Shown: positions 42,143 to 50,705, counted from the stretch's first letter. The stretch is 64,000 bases of DNA from JADZAI01 sp046348585 (GCA_046348585.1 JAXMDZ010000001.1:434001-498000); one strand, 5' to 3'. A program made the numbers and translations. Notes: generated by a model not told the origin, from the letters alone.

Positions 42143-43156
42143 ATGGCCGCCAGCGCAAGGGGGTATGCAATTGTGTTAGGGGCGGGTGCTTCACGCGCCG
42201 CTTGGCGCAGGACAATAAGCGCACCGCTTGACAAGGGGTTTTTTTCTGAGGCTAAGCGCATTTTATATCGAAAAGGCGTTCCTCAGAAGCACAAGGAAAT
42301 TTGGAGGTCGTTTTCCGGCGCCGCCGCCAAAGCTGGAATCCAGCCAAAGAAGCTGGAGAGGCTCGGGCTGGAGGAAGTTTGTACTTATCTTGAGTCTCGA
42401 TCAAATCTGAAGTCTTTGCAGATAAGAAAGGGGCAGCCAAAGGACTACGGTGTTGCAATTAGGAAGTTAAAACAGCTGGTTTGTCTGGTTTTGTCTCATT
42501 CTGGCGCTACGGAACCATGCGAATTGCACGAAAATATGCTTAAAGAATGTCAAACCAAATCTGTTATCACATTCAACTATGACATCATCGCAGACACAAC
42601 ACTTATGAAAATGGGGATTCTTGCACTACGTGACAAAGAATATTGCGACCTTGGGGTACTTTTAGGAACAAAAACTGGAAAAAATAAGACTATAGAACGG
42701 GAAAAGCTACCCAAGGCTAAAGCCAATTCTGTTAGATTATACAAAATGCACGGATCAATAAATTGGACGAGAAACAAGCAAGGTAGGTTTTATTTGTCTA
42801 GTAGGAAGGACCCACGAAGTGAATATGAGTGGGCTGGCGCGCCCAAAGACCCCTTTATTGTGGCGCCCGTCGCGTCCAAGTTAGACATAAAAGACAGTCA
42901 CTTCAAAGATGTTTGGAAAAATGCTCTAAAATCACTCAAAGAGGCAAAGGGTTGGATTATATGGGGATATTCTTTTCCGAGAACAGATACGACAGCCCAG
43001 GTTCTATTCAGGGTCGCTCTGCAAAATAACAAAAAGTACAAGAGGGTAATTGTAATTAATCCGGATCTGGGAATGAAGGGCCATGTTGAGGCACTTCTCG
43101 ACAAGGTCAAGGTTGAACAATTTACGAGCGCCGAACAATTCCTCTATCATTTATGA
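42143..43156 (+). CDS. stand-alone SIR2-like protein (putative anti-phage NADase), compositionally foreign
   Basis: 337 residues. N-terminal nucleotide-binding motif VLGAGASR (11-18); ITFNYD at 142-147 supplies N145 and D147, and KMHGSINW at 201-208 supplies H203, matching the Asn and His pair of SIR2-type NADases such as ThsA. WGYSFPRTDTTAQ (274-286) is the usual C-terminal SIR2_2 motif. No HerA, Argonaute, STAND or SLOG partner is nearby, and the protein has no extra domain. Composition falls to roughly 35-45% GC against about 70% around it, with ATA, AGA and TTA codons common, which indicates recent transfer. RBS AGGAG lies in the last acs codons; the stop overlaps the next ATG (ATGA). Defence role is inferred from family and composition. 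Confidence 0.8.
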   Translation: MAASARGYAIVLGAGASRAAWRRTISAPLDKGFFSEAKRILYRKGVPQKHKEIWRSFSGAAAKAGIQPKKLERLGLEEVCTYLESRSNLKSLQIRKGQPKDYGVAIRKLKQLVCLVLSHSGATEPCELHENMLKECQTKSVITFNYDIIADTTLMKMGILALRDKEYCDLGVLLGTKTGKNKTIEREKLPKAKANSVRLYKMHGSINWTRNKQGRFYLSSRKDPRSEYEWAGAPKDPFIVAPVASKLDIKDSHFKDVWKNALKSLKEAKGWIIWGYSFPRTDTTAQVLFRVALQNNKKYKRVIVINPDLGMKGHVEALLDKVKVEQFTSAEQFLYHL

Positions 43157-44091
43157 AAGCGCGTGATCGCTTGCCGCCGCGCTACGCGCCTTACGAAAGC
43201 GGCGAGGCGGGGTTCCGGATCGGCCTTCAGCCGCTGGACCCGGCGGACTGGATCGAGCCGGACGAGGCCGCGCCGGCGCAATTCGCCAACAAGGCGCGGC
43301 TGCTGCGCGAGCGGCCGGGCGACATCCTCGCCGCCCTGCCGGAAAGTCTCGCGGCCGGGGACGAGGCGCTCGCCCGCCTCGCCGCCTTCCTACCCGCGCG
43401 CTTCCCCGGCCTCTATCGCCGCGACGGCGACGCGATGGAGGTGCGCCCCGCCGGTTGGACGGTCGATCTCGCCGATCCGGCGCTGCCCGCCATCGGCCGG
43501 GCCGGGCTGCTGGTGCAGGAGGATCTCTGTCTGATGCAGGCGGACGATGCGGGCGGCTGGCGGCTGACCGCCGCGAGCCTCGCCGCGCCCAATGCCTGGC
43601 GGCTCGCCGACAAGCTCGGCAGGGCGATGCCGGGCATCCACGCGCCGGTGCCGCTCTATGGCGAGACGCTGGCCGGACGGATCGACCGCATCTTCACCCA
43701 TCTGCGCGACGGCGCGCCGGTGTGGCGGTTGAACTGGTCGGTGATGAGCGATCCGGCGCTGTTCCAGCCGGGCGCCCATGACCGCTCGCCCGAACGTCTC
43801 GCCGGACTGACGCGAGCGAACGCCGGCGAGCGCCTCGTGCTGCGGGTCGAGCGCCAGACGCTGACCCGCCTGCCGGAGAGCGGCGCGATCCTCTTCGCCA
43901 TCAAGACCCATATCGATCCGCTCGCCGCCATCGCCGGACGGCCGGAGCTGGTCGAGGGCTTGTCCCGCGCGGTGCTCCAGATGCCGCGCGAGATGGCGGC
44001 CTACAAGGCGCTGGAGCCGATCCGCGCGGCGCTGACCGGCTGGCTCGACGATCAGCGCGCGCACCAGGACGAGCGCCGGCCGCCGTCATAG
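43153..44091 (+). CDS. DUF3445 protein, haem-dependent oxidative N-demethylase-like
   Basis: 312 residues. DUF3445 signatures: LLVQEDLCLMQ, RLNWSVMSDPALFQP, ERLVLRVERQTLTRLPESGAILFAIKTHIDPL. The family is related to the haem-binding subunit of oxidative N-demethylases acting on dimethylamine-type substrates; the partner subunits are not seen. Base composition returns to native at its first codons. Its ATG overlaps the SIR2-like stop, and its 3' end overlaps the convergent nuclease gene by 40 bases. It probably followed acs directly before the insertion. Confidence 0.85.
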   Translation: MKARDRLPPRYAPYESGEAGFRIGLQPLDPADWIEPDEAAPAQFANKARLLRERPGDILAALPESLAAGDEALARLAAFLPARFPGLYRRDGDAMEVRPAGWTVDLADPALPAIGRAGLLVQEDLCLMQADDAGGWRLTAASLAAPNAWRLADKLGRAMPGIHAPVPLYGETLAGRIDRIFTHLRDGAPVWRLNWSVMSDPALFQPGAHDRSPERLAGLTRANAGERLVLRVERQTLTRLPESGAILFAIKTHIDPLAAIAGRPELVEGLSRAVLQMPREMAAYKALEPIRAALTGWLDDQRAHQDERRPPS

Positions 44092-44480
44092 GGGCGCGCG
44101 AGGCCCGAGGCGGCGAGCAGCGCGCCGAGATCGCGCCCGTCCTCGCCGGACGCGCGGGCGAGGATGCGTCCGCCATATTTGTCGCGCGCGATGTCGCTGA
44201 GGCTGACCCGCCGCCCCTCGATGCGCGCCGCGAGAAAGGCCCGGGCGGCTTCGGCCGCGAGCCGCGCGCTGAGGCAGGGGGCGCCGCGCTCGGCCGTGTC
44301 GATGCCGGCGAGGCGGACGACCGTCAGCGCCTCCTGGTCGATCCAGATCGTCACCCGCGCCTCGAAACTGTCGCCGTCGATGACCCGTACGACCTCGGCC
44401 TCGTAAGGCCCGGCGAGGCGCGGCGCGGCGGCCAGGGCGGGCGGCGCGAGAAGCGCGGCGAGAAGAAGGAAGCGCAGCAT
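44052..44480 (-). CDS. exported thermonuclease-like (SNase) protein
   Basis: 142 residues from ATG 44480 (ATG 44492 adds four). Signal peptide ends near LAAA. Staphylococcal-nuclease motifs: VVRVIDGDSFEARV, VRLAGIDTAERGAP (catalytic Arg and Glu kept, though the usual Pro is Ala), and DKYGGRILARA with the second Arg. The family cleaves DNA and RNA with calcium. Overlaps the DUF3445 gene 3' end on the other strand. Confidence 0.87.
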   Translation of the reverse strand: MLRFLLLAALLAPPALAAAPRLAGPYEAEVVRVIDGDSFEARVTIWIDQEALTVVRLAGIDTAERGAPCLSARLAAEAARAFLAARIEGRRVSLSDIARDKYGGRILARASGEDGRDLGALLAASGLARPYDGGRRSSWCAR

Positions 44481-44606
44481 GGCGGCGAGCATAGCAGAAT
44501 AATGTCCTAGGACACAAGACCTGTTTCCGGCCGCGGTGGCGGGGCCGCCGGATATGGGCGAGACTTGCCGGACAAGAAACGCGAACGACAGACGAGGAAA
44601 CGCAAG

Positions 44607-45839
44607 ATGATCGATTTCGAAGTGCCGGCCGAGGCCAAGGCCATCCGCGAAAAGGTGCGCCGCTGGGTGCAGGAGGAGTGCATTCCGGCGGAGAAGGAGC
44701 TGCTCGCCGGCAAACCCTACAAGGAGGTGCTCGGCGCGCTGCGCGCCAAGGCGCGGGCGAAGGGCCTGTGGATGCCCTTCGTCGGCAAGGACTATGGCGG
44801 CATGGGCCTCGGCCCGCTCGCCAACGCGCTGGTGCAGATGGAGCTGGGCGAGAGCTATCTCGGCGCGCTGTCGATGAACACGCAAGGCCCGGACGATGCG
44901 ACCATCCTGACGCTGATCGCCCACGGCACCGAGGACCAGAAGGAGCGCTTCCTCAAGCCGCTGCTGAACGGCGAGAAGCGCATCTGCTACTCGATGACCG
45001 AGAAGGCGGCGGGGGCCGATGCGACCGGCATGCAGACCCGGGCCGAGAAGAAGGGCAATTCGGCCTATGTGCTGAACGGCGAGAAATGGTTTTCCTCGGC
45101 CGCCAGCGTCGCCGACATCGCGCTGGTGATGGCAAAGACCAATCCCGACGCGCCGCGCCACCAGCAATTCTCGACCTTCCTCGTCGAGTTGCCGAACCCC
45201 GGCTATCGCATCGTCCGCGACATCGAGACGATGGCCGCGCACGGCCCCTTGAGCGAGATCCTGGGCGGCGGCCACAGCGAAGTGCGGATCGAGAATCTGG
45301 AAGTGCCGGCCGAGAACCTGCTGGGCGGCGAAGGCAACGGCTTCGCCATGGGCCAGCACCGGCTCGCCTATGGCCGCCTGCGCCACGGCATGCACAACGT
45401 GGCGATGGCCCAGCGGGCGCTCGACCTTGCGGCCGCGCATGTCACCAGCCGCTCGACCTTCGGCAAGAAACTGTCCGAGCGGCAGGGCGTGCAGTGGATG
45501 CTGGCCGATTGCGCGAGCGAGCTCTACATCGCCCGGCTGATGCTGCTGCACATCGCCTACAAGGCCGAGAAGGGGCTCGACCTCCGGCAGGAGAACGGCA
45601 TCGCCAAGGTGTTTCTCGCCAACATGGTGCACAAGGTGGTGGACACCGCCATCCAGCTGCACGGGGCGCTCGGCTATTCGACCGATACGCCGCTCGCCCG
45701 CTGGTACACCCATATCCGCTCGCAGCGCTTGGTCGACGGGCCGGACGAGGTGCATCGCTGGACCACCGGGCGCAATGTGCTGAAGGCCTACGAGAAATAC
45801 GGCACGACCGCCTCGGCCGCCGGCGGCGACCTGCTCTAG
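44607..45839 (+). CDS. acyl-CoA dehydrogenase, ACAD10/11-like
   Basis: 410 residues from ATG 44607, with GAGGAAA upstream; an earlier Met at 44565 adds a Lys/Arg-rich stretch. Seen: GLWMPFVGKDYGGMGLGP, CYSMTEKAAGADATGMQT, NGEKWFSSAAS, SRSTFGKKLSERQGVQWMLAD, IQLHGALGYSTDTPLARWYTHIRSQRLVDGPDEVH. The ending VDGPDEVHRWTTGRNVL is typical of the ACAD10/ACAD11-related bacterial group that handles longer or hydroxylated acyl chains. Followed by a strong terminator. Confidence 0.93.
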   Translation: MIDFEVPAEAKAIREKVRRWVQEECIPAEKELLAGKPYKEVLGALRAKARAKGLWMPFVGKDYGGMGLGPLANALVQMELGESYLGALSMNTQGPDDATILTLIAHGTEDQKERFLKPLLNGEKRICYSMTEKAAGADATGMQTRAEKKGNSAYVLNGEKWFSSAASVADIALVMAKTNPDAPRHQQFSTFLVELPNPGYRIVRDIETMAAHGPLSEILGGGHSEVRIENLEVPAENLLGGEGNGFAMGQHRLAYGRLRHGMHNVAMAQRALDLAAAHVTSRSTFGKKLSERQGVQWMLADCASELYIARLMLLHIAYKAEKGLDLRQENGIAKVFLANMVHKVVDTAIQLHGALGYSTDTPLARWYTHIRSQRLVDGPDEVHRWTTGRNVLKAYEKYGTTASAAGGDLL

Positions 45840-45855
45840 CTGTCGCCAAAAGACG

Positions 45856-45888
45856 AAGGCCCCGGCGGATCGTCTCCGCCGGGGCCTT
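45856..45888. terminator. bidirectional terminator
   Basis: Fourteen-bp perfect stem AAGGCCCCGGCGGA and complement with a 5-base loop between the convergent acyl-CoA dehydrogenase and diiron genes. T-rich bases follow on both strands (CCTTTG; CTTCGTCTTTTGG). Confidence 0.85.
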
Positions 45889-45911
45889 TGCCATTGCGGC
45901 GATCGCTTGCC

Positions 45912-47027
45912 TCAGGCGGCGATCAGGATCTCGCCCTTGCCCGTGGTGAGCGGGGCCTCCAGCGTCGTCCAGTCGATCGCGCCGTCATGCTTGAGGTTCT
46001 CGAACTGGAGCACGCCCAGTTCCTCGAACTTCGGACGGATGCGGTCGGTGAGAAGGCCGACGCGCTTCAGGTTCGGGATCATCCGCTCGAACAGGAAGGT
46101 GCGGAAGGCGCGCCCGCCCTGGCTCGCGGCGTTGATCTCCATCGCTTCGTCGTGGGTGAAACCGAACTCCTCGGCGACCGTGGTCGAGACGAGGCGGTTG
46201 CGCATGACGACGCAGGCTTCATAGGCGAACTGCGCGCGCTCCTCGATCTGGTCCTGCGGCAGAGCGCGGATCCAGTCCTCCAGATAATTGACGCCGAACG
46301 CCACATGGCGGCCTTCGTCGCGCATCACGAGGCCCACGATGTCGCGTAGCAGCGGATCGCGGGTCGTCGCGTGGATCGCCTGGAAGGCGGCGAGCGCCAG
46401 GCCTTCGATCAGGATCTGCATGCCGATGAACTTCAGATCCCAGCGCTCGTCGGTCAGCACCTTGTCGAGCAGGAACTTCAGGCTGGGATTGATCGGGTAG
46501 ATCATCCGGCAGCGTTCCATGAGATAGCGATGGAACACCTCCACATGGCGCGCCTCGTCGAAGGTCTGCGAGGCGGCGTAGAGCTTGGCGTCGTGGGTCG
46601 GGGCGCAGCTCACCAGCTGCGAGGCGACCATCAGCGCGCCCTGCTCGCCGTGCAGGAACTGCGAGAGCACCTGGGCGTTGGAGCGGCGCATGAAATCGAT
46701 CTTCTGCGCGTCGGAGAGCTTGTTCCACTTGGGATGGTCGCAGAAGCCTTCCGGCTCGCCGGCCGGCGGCAGCTCGTTCTGCGGGAAGGGCTGGCCCCAG
46801 TCGATGTCGAGTTCGACGTTCCAGTTGAAGCGCTTGCCCAGCTCGTAGAGGCGGCGGATCTTGGTGTTCGCGGTGTCGTAGTCCCAGTTGTACGACCCGG
46901 TCAGCGGCGTGTTGAAGATCTCGCGGATGACTTCGACATCGTGGTCGGTGAGCCGCTTGGCGAGATCGTCATCGTCGAAATTCTGGATATCGGTCGGCGG
47001 ACCCTTCACGACCTGGACATTGAGCAT
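45912..47027 (-). CDS. R2-like ferritin-fold diiron protein (paralog 2)
   Basis: 371 residues, GAGGAAC before the ATG. Diiron ligands: E128 (LHGEQGAL), E158 and H161 (DEARH), E208 (LIEGL), E238 and H241 (DEGRH). Every ligand is exactly 20 residues later than in the paralog at 17107-18219, so the cores are collinear; the N-terminal regions differ. It is like R2 subunits and related diiron oxygenases in pattern, with no R1 gene near. Upstream is a TATAGT -10 box with an FNR/FixK-like site centred about 41 bases before the expected start, so oxygen-dependent activation is likely. Confidence 0.82.
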   Translation of the reverse strand: MLNVQVVKGPPTDIQNFDDDDLAKRLTDHDVEVIREIFNTPLTGSYNWDYDTANTKIRRLYELGKRFNWNVELDIDWGQPFPQNELPPAGEPEGFCDHPKWNKLSDAQKIDFMRRSNAQVLSQFLHGEQGALMVASQLVSCAPTHDAKLYAASQTFDEARHVEVFHRYLMERCRMIYPINPSLKFLLDKVLTDERWDLKFIGMQILIEGLALAAFQAIHATTRDPLLRDIVGLVMRDEGRHVAFGVNYLEDWIRALPQDQIEERAQFAYEACVVMRNRLVSTTVAEEFGFTHDEAMEINAASQGGRAFRTFLFERMIPNLKRVGLLTDRIRPKFEELGVLQFENLKHDGAIDWTTLEAPLTTGKGEILIAA

Positions 47028-47077
47028 CGTCGTTCCTCACACGTTTCTTGGCCGCCCAAGGGCGGATGAGACGTGGC

Positions 47078-47083
47078 ACTATA
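47078..47083 (-). promoter_or_regulatory. -10 box of the diiron paralog 2 gene
   Basis: TATAGT on the minus strand, about 50 bases upstream of the start codon. No good -35 box exists at the proper distance; instead an FNR/FixK-type site occupies that position, typical of class II activated promoters. Confidence 0.55.
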
Positions 47084-47104
47084 AACATGACGCCTGCGTC
47101 ATCT

Positions 47105-47118
47105 TTGATCTGAGTCAA
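47105..47118. promoter_or_regulatory. FNR/FixK-type binding site
   Basis: TTGAT-CTGA-GTCAA matches 9 of 10 fixed bases of the consensus TTGAT-N4-ATCAA. Its centre is about 40.5 bases from the predicted start (around 47071) of the minus-strand diiron gene, the class II activation distance. The divergent GST gene is 63 bases away on the other side. Confidence 0.65.
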
Positions 47119-47180
47119 ACCGGATTTGCGCCCCGGCCCCGGCGGGTGCAGCCTCCCCTCACAAGAAACGGGAGGGGTTC

Positions 47181-47807
47181 ATGATCGTCGTCCATCACCT
47201 GAACGACAGCCGGTCGCAGCGCATCTTGTGGCTGCTGGAGGAACTGGGCGTCGACTACGAGATCAAGCGCTACCAGCGCGGCTCGCCGGTGCCCTACGCG
47301 CCGCCGGAGCTGAAGGCGGTGCATCCGCTGGGCAAGTCGCCGGTCGTGACGGTCGAGGGCAAGACCATCGCCGAATCCGGGGCGATCGTCGAATTGCTGA
47401 TCGAACGCTTCGCCCCGGACCGCCTGGCCCCGCCGCGCGGCACCGACGCCTATGCCGACTACATCCACTGGCTGCACTACGCCGAAGGCTCGGCGATGCT
47501 GCCGCTGATGCTGAAGCTCTACACCTCGCTGCTGGGCGCGGCGGGGGCGGCGCTCAATCCCCGGATCGACAGCGAGATCGCCAATCATTTCGGCTACATG
47601 GAAGGCGCGATCCAAGGCCGCGCCTTCTTCGTCGGCGACAGCCTGACCGGCGCCGACATACAGCTCTCGTTCGTCAGCGAGGCGGCGGCCTCGCGCGGCA
47701 CGCTCGCCCCCTACCCCGAACTCACCCGTCACATGCTGGCGATGCAGGCCCGCCCCGCCTATCGCCGGGCGCTGGAGCGGGGCGGGCCTTACGCTTACGC
47801 GAAATAG
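47181..47807 (+). CDS. glutathione S-transferase family protein
   Basis: 208 residues. Thioredoxin-like N-terminal domain with NDSRSQRILWLLEELGVDYEIK, the cis-Pro segment GKSPVV, and AESGAIVELLIERF for glutathione gamma-Glu binding; C-terminal helical domain with SLTGADIQLSF. Catalytic residue is probably the Ser at the start of the first helix (DSRSQR). Substrate unknown. GGGAGGGG precedes the ATG. Divergent from the diiron gene. Confidence 0.92.
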   Translation: MIVVHHLNDSRSQRILWLLEELGVDYEIKRYQRGSPVPYAPPELKAVHPLGKSPVVTVEGKTIAESGAIVELLIERFAPDRLAPPRGTDAYADYIHWLHYAEGSAMLPLMLKLYTSLLGAAGAALNPRIDSEIANHFGYMEGAIQGRAFFVGDSLTGADIQLSFVSEAAASRGTLAPYPELTRHMLAMQARPAYRRALERGGPYAYAK

Positions 47808-47825
47808 GGCGGCGCAGCGCCGCCC
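47807..47825. terminator. possible hairpin terminator
   Basis: Eight-bp arms GGGCGGCG and CGCCGCCC with a 3-base loop between the convergent GST gene and the gene at 47832. No clear T-run on either strand. Confidence 0.45.
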
Positions 47826-47831
47826 TTCGCC

Positions 47832-50426
47832 TCAGAAGCCGATCGTGCCGCCCATCGTGATGCGATGGGCCGCGCCGCCGTTTTCCCCGCCGACCGGGAT
47901 CTCGGCGTCGTAGCCGACGAACCACGAGCGGCTTTCGCCGTCCGCGCCCTGCAGGGCGAGGCTGACCGTCACGCTGTCGCCGTCGTCGCCGCCGACCTCG
48001 ACGGTCTGCGTCGCCATGGCGTGCACGGCGCTGTTGAGGCGCACGACGTCGCTGGTGCCGCCGTCCTCGGACCAGTTATAGGCGACGCGCAGCGACGGCG
48101 AGACGCCGCCGAACGAGCCGTAGATCTCCGCGCCGGCCGAACCGCTGAACGCGTCGAAGGACTGGTCGGGGAAGACGACGTTGCCACCGGCCGCGCCGGT
48201 TTCCAGATAGCCGTCGATGTCGAAATCCACCCAGCTGATCGAGGCGACCGGGCCGGCCATGATCTTCGGCGCGACCTCGAACATGTAGCCGCCCTCAAGA
48301 TCGGCCGAGAAGCCCTCGGCGTCGGTCTTGCCGCGGCCCGTCAGGCCGTAGGCCGAGGGGCGGTCGATGCGGTCGAGTTCGACCAGCGAATAGCCGAAAC
48401 GGGCATTGGCGAAGAAGCCGTGCGCTTCGAAGGCCGCATAGAGCGAGCCGGTGACCGCCTCGGCGTTCGAGGCGAGGCCGATCTCGTACGCCTGGTCGAA
48501 GCGGCCATAGGTCAGCGCCGCGCCGAGGCGCAGCCCTTCGGCGACGGCGAAATCGTAGCCGATCGTGCCGTCGAGGCCGTTGGCGCTGTCGATCGCAAAG
48601 CCGGAGGACCGAAGGTCGCGCGTGCCGGTCCAGGCGAGCGTGCCCCACAGGCGCGACTGCGGGGCGACATAGCCCTCGATGCCGGAGCGGCGCGCGCCGT
48701 TCAGCAGGTTGAAGGTGTCAGCGCCGCCCTCGCCGGCCAGCGTCGTCGCCGCGCTGCGCGACAGGTCCATGGCGAGCGGTCCGGTCTCGACCATCGCCTG
48801 CAGGTAGAGCGGATCGACATAGGTCGGCAGCGTCAGGCGATAGACCAGGAACATCGAGTCGTTGTTGAAGCCCGAATCGTAGGTCGTGATCGTCGTCGAG
48901 CCGTTCGTCATGCCGCCGTTGATCTGGCCGTTGGTGGCGATGAAGTCGTTGTCGTTGCCGACGAACAGGAAGAAGTCCTGGGGCGCGGCCTCCTCCAGCA
49001 CCGGCAGCAGGCCCATCGCCTCCCACTTCTCCGAGATCGAGGTCGAATTGATCGCCGGGCCGACATTGGTGTTGAGGCCGAGGCGGCGCAGCTGGGTGGT
49101 GTTCAGGACGTTGACCAGCTCGATCTGGGCGACCGGCGTGATGGTCGGATCGAGGACGCCGGGCGCGGTCGTCACCGCGCCGCCGGCCGTCGTCTCGCGC
49201 GTCGTGCCGGCGAGGTTGGTGGCCGCCGCCGTGTCGATCAGCAGGATCGACTTGTAGATCATCGGGCGGCCGTCGGAGCCGTTATTGGCGGCGTTGGTCG
49301 GATCGTTGCCGCGGCCGTTGCCGTCGCGCGACAGGACCAGAAGCTGGGTCGAGTTGAGGGCGAGGATTTCCGACTGCGCGGCGGTGCGGTTGGCGGCGCC
49401 GCCGGGGGCCGTGCCGTTGGTGTTGCCGCGATTGAAGACCGGCAGCTCCATCACCCAGTGGCCGACCGGATTGACCGGCGTCGCGCCCGACGAGACGTCA
49501 TAGGCGAGGAGGCGGGTCGTCGTGCGGGCCGCGTCGTTGCCGAGATTGGCGTCCTGGAGCGCCGCGCTCTGCAGCATCACGAACAGCGTGCGGCCGTCGG
49601 GCGAGAGCGAGAGGCCCTCCATGCCTTGATTGTTGCGGCGGCCGGTCTGGCCCGCCACCGCGTCGGCGGCGCTGTAGTTCACGAGGCCGCCGATGCGCGG
49701 GGTGAGCGCCGCGATGGTCGGGATGTAGCCGATCATCCGGCCGTCCGCGCCGAAGTGGAAGATGCCGGCCTGGTATTCGTCCGAGACGTAGAACGAGCCG
49801 TCCGGAGCCAGCACCAGCGCTTCGCTGTCGATGCTGATGCGGCCGTCGCCGAGGCCGCCGACCGGCGCGCCGAAGGTGAAGCCGTTCTGGGTGATGAGGC
49901 CGCTGACCGGATCGAGGCCGGTGAAGGTGCGGCCGAGGAAATCGGTGAAGATGAGGCCGCCGGTCGGCGTCAGAGCCATCTGGTTCTGCGACGAGGTGGC
50001 CTGGGCGAGATCGCCGGCCCCGGTATAGGGGTTGAAGGTGAAGCTGAACTGGTTGATGCGCGCGGCGTAGTTCGAGAAGAACGTGCCGGGAAAGCCGTTC
50101 AGCGAGAAGTTCGGGCCGCGATCGGGCAGCGTGTAGAGGCCGCCCGAATAGGTGCCGTCGGCATTGCGCCGCCAGGTGCTGGCGATGAACGACATGCCCG
50201 AGAACGAGCCGAGCGTATCGCCGTTGAAGTCGCGCGACGTCGCGCTGACCCGGCCCGCGCCGACGAGGCCCTTGTTGACGAAGGTCTGGCCGCCGAAGAC
50301 GACATTGACCGAGCCGGCGGCGGTGGTGACGTTCGGCGTCGAGATGACGGTCGGCGCGGCGAGCGCCGTGCCGATGACGGCGAACGACGCCGTGGCGGCG
50401 AGACAGGCGGTGAGTGTGCGGCGCAT
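47832..50426 (-). CDS. phytase-esterase-like passenger fused to autotransporter beta-barrel
   Basis: 864 residues from ATG 50426 (ATG 50444 adds six); signal peptide ends near ALAA. Residues about 45-530 match the esterase-like-activity-of-phytase domain: FSGMSFI, YTLPDRGPNF, DSEALVLAPDGSFYVSDEY, NNQGMEGLSLSPDGRTLFVMLQS, LVLSRDGNGRG. Residues about 590-864 form an autotransporter-type barrel (GYDFAVAEGLRLGAALTYG, SLYAAFEAHGFFANARFGYS) ending in Phe. The passenger would be displayed outside, acting on phosphate or ester substrates. It stands alone between convergent GST and the DUF1674 gene. Confidence 0.87.
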   Translation of the reverse strand: MRRTLTACLAATASFAVIGTALAAPTVISTPNVTTAAGSVNVVFGGQTFVNKGLVGAGRVSATSRDFNGDTLGSFSGMSFIASTWRRNADGTYSGGLYTLPDRGPNFSLNGFPGTFFSNYAARINQFSFTFNPYTGAGDLAQATSSQNQMALTPTGGLIFTDFLGRTFTGLDPVSGLITQNGFTFGAPVGGLGDGRISIDSEALVLAPDGSFYVSDEYQAGIFHFGADGRMIGYIPTIAALTPRIGGLVNYSAADAVAGQTGRRNNQGMEGLSLSPDGRTLFVMLQSAALQDANLGNDAARTTTRLLAYDVSSGATPVNPVGHWVMELPVFNRGNTNGTAPGGAANRTAAQSEILALNSTQLLVLSRDGNGRGNDPTNAANNGSDGRPMIYKSILLIDTAAATNLAGTTRETTAGGAVTTAPGVLDPTITPVAQIELVNVLNTTQLRRLGLNTNVGPAINSTSISEKWEAMGLLPVLEEAAPQDFFLFVGNDNDFIATNGQINGGMTNGSTTITTYDSGFNNDSMFLVYRLTLPTYVDPLYLQAMVETGPLAMDLSRSAATTLAGEGGADTFNLLNGARRSGIEGYVAPQSRLWGTLAWTGTRDLRSSGFAIDSANGLDGTIGYDFAVAEGLRLGAALTYGRFDQAYEIGLASNAEAVTGSLYAAFEAHGFFANARFGYSLVELDRIDRPSAYGLTGRGKTDAEGFSADLEGGYMFEVAPKIMAGPVASISWVDFDIDGYLETGAAGGNVVFPDQSFDAFSGSAGAEIYGSFGGVSPSLRVAYNWSEDGGTSDVVRLNSAVHAMATQTVEVGGDDGDSVTVSLALQGADGESRSWFVGYDAEIPVGGENGGAAHRITMGGTIGF

Positions 50427-50513
50427 GCTGATCCCCCATTGCATGAAGCGGGGGGCGTCGCATGGCCGGTTGACTCTGCGATGACGGAGATGCGTCGCTT
50501 GTAAGACGGCGCG

Positions 50514-50705
50514 TCAGAAATCGCTGATCAGGCCCTTCTTCTCCCAATCGCCGTAGCGGGTCGGCTCCGGCCCGGCGCGGCCGCCGATCTCCGGCGGCAG
50601 GGGTTTCGCCTCCGCCTCGGCCTTCGCGCGCCGTTCGGCGGCCTCGGCGAGGGCGCGTCTGGCGGCGTCGCTGAGCGGCTTGGCGGACGGTTCGCTATCG
50701 GTCAT
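50514..50705 (-). CDS. DUF1674 / SDHAF4-like succinate dehydrogenase assembly factor
   Basis: 63 residues. The C-terminus GPEPTRYGDWEKKGLISDF is the invariant DUF1674 motif shared with mitochondrial SDHAF4, which binds flavinylated SdhA during complex II assembly. The N-terminus is Ala/Glu-rich helix with LSDAARRALAEAAERRAKA. No sdh genes are in the window. Divergent from htpX. Confidence 0.93.
   Translation of the reverse strand: MTDSEPSAKPLSDAARRALAEAAERRAKAEAEAKPLPPEIGGRAGPEPTRYGDWEKKGLISDF

Noticed and set aside
42143..43156. SIR2-like gene as a decayed pseudogene
   Set aside because: The frame is intact from ATG to stop over 337 codons with all key motifs, a ribosome site, and a clean overlap with the next gene.
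44481..45755. Long minus-strand extension upstream of the thermonuclease-like gene (frame open to 45755), suggesting a fusion
   Set aside because: The extension mirrors the acyl-CoA dehydrogenase on the plus strand; the nuclease signal peptide starts at 44480 or 44492.
47865..50504. Plus-strand open frame of 879 codons opposite the phytase-autotransporter gene
   Set aside because: Arg/Ala/Gly/Val-rich translation without domains, the usual mirror frame of a high-GC gene; the minus-strand protein has a signal peptide and recognisable domains.
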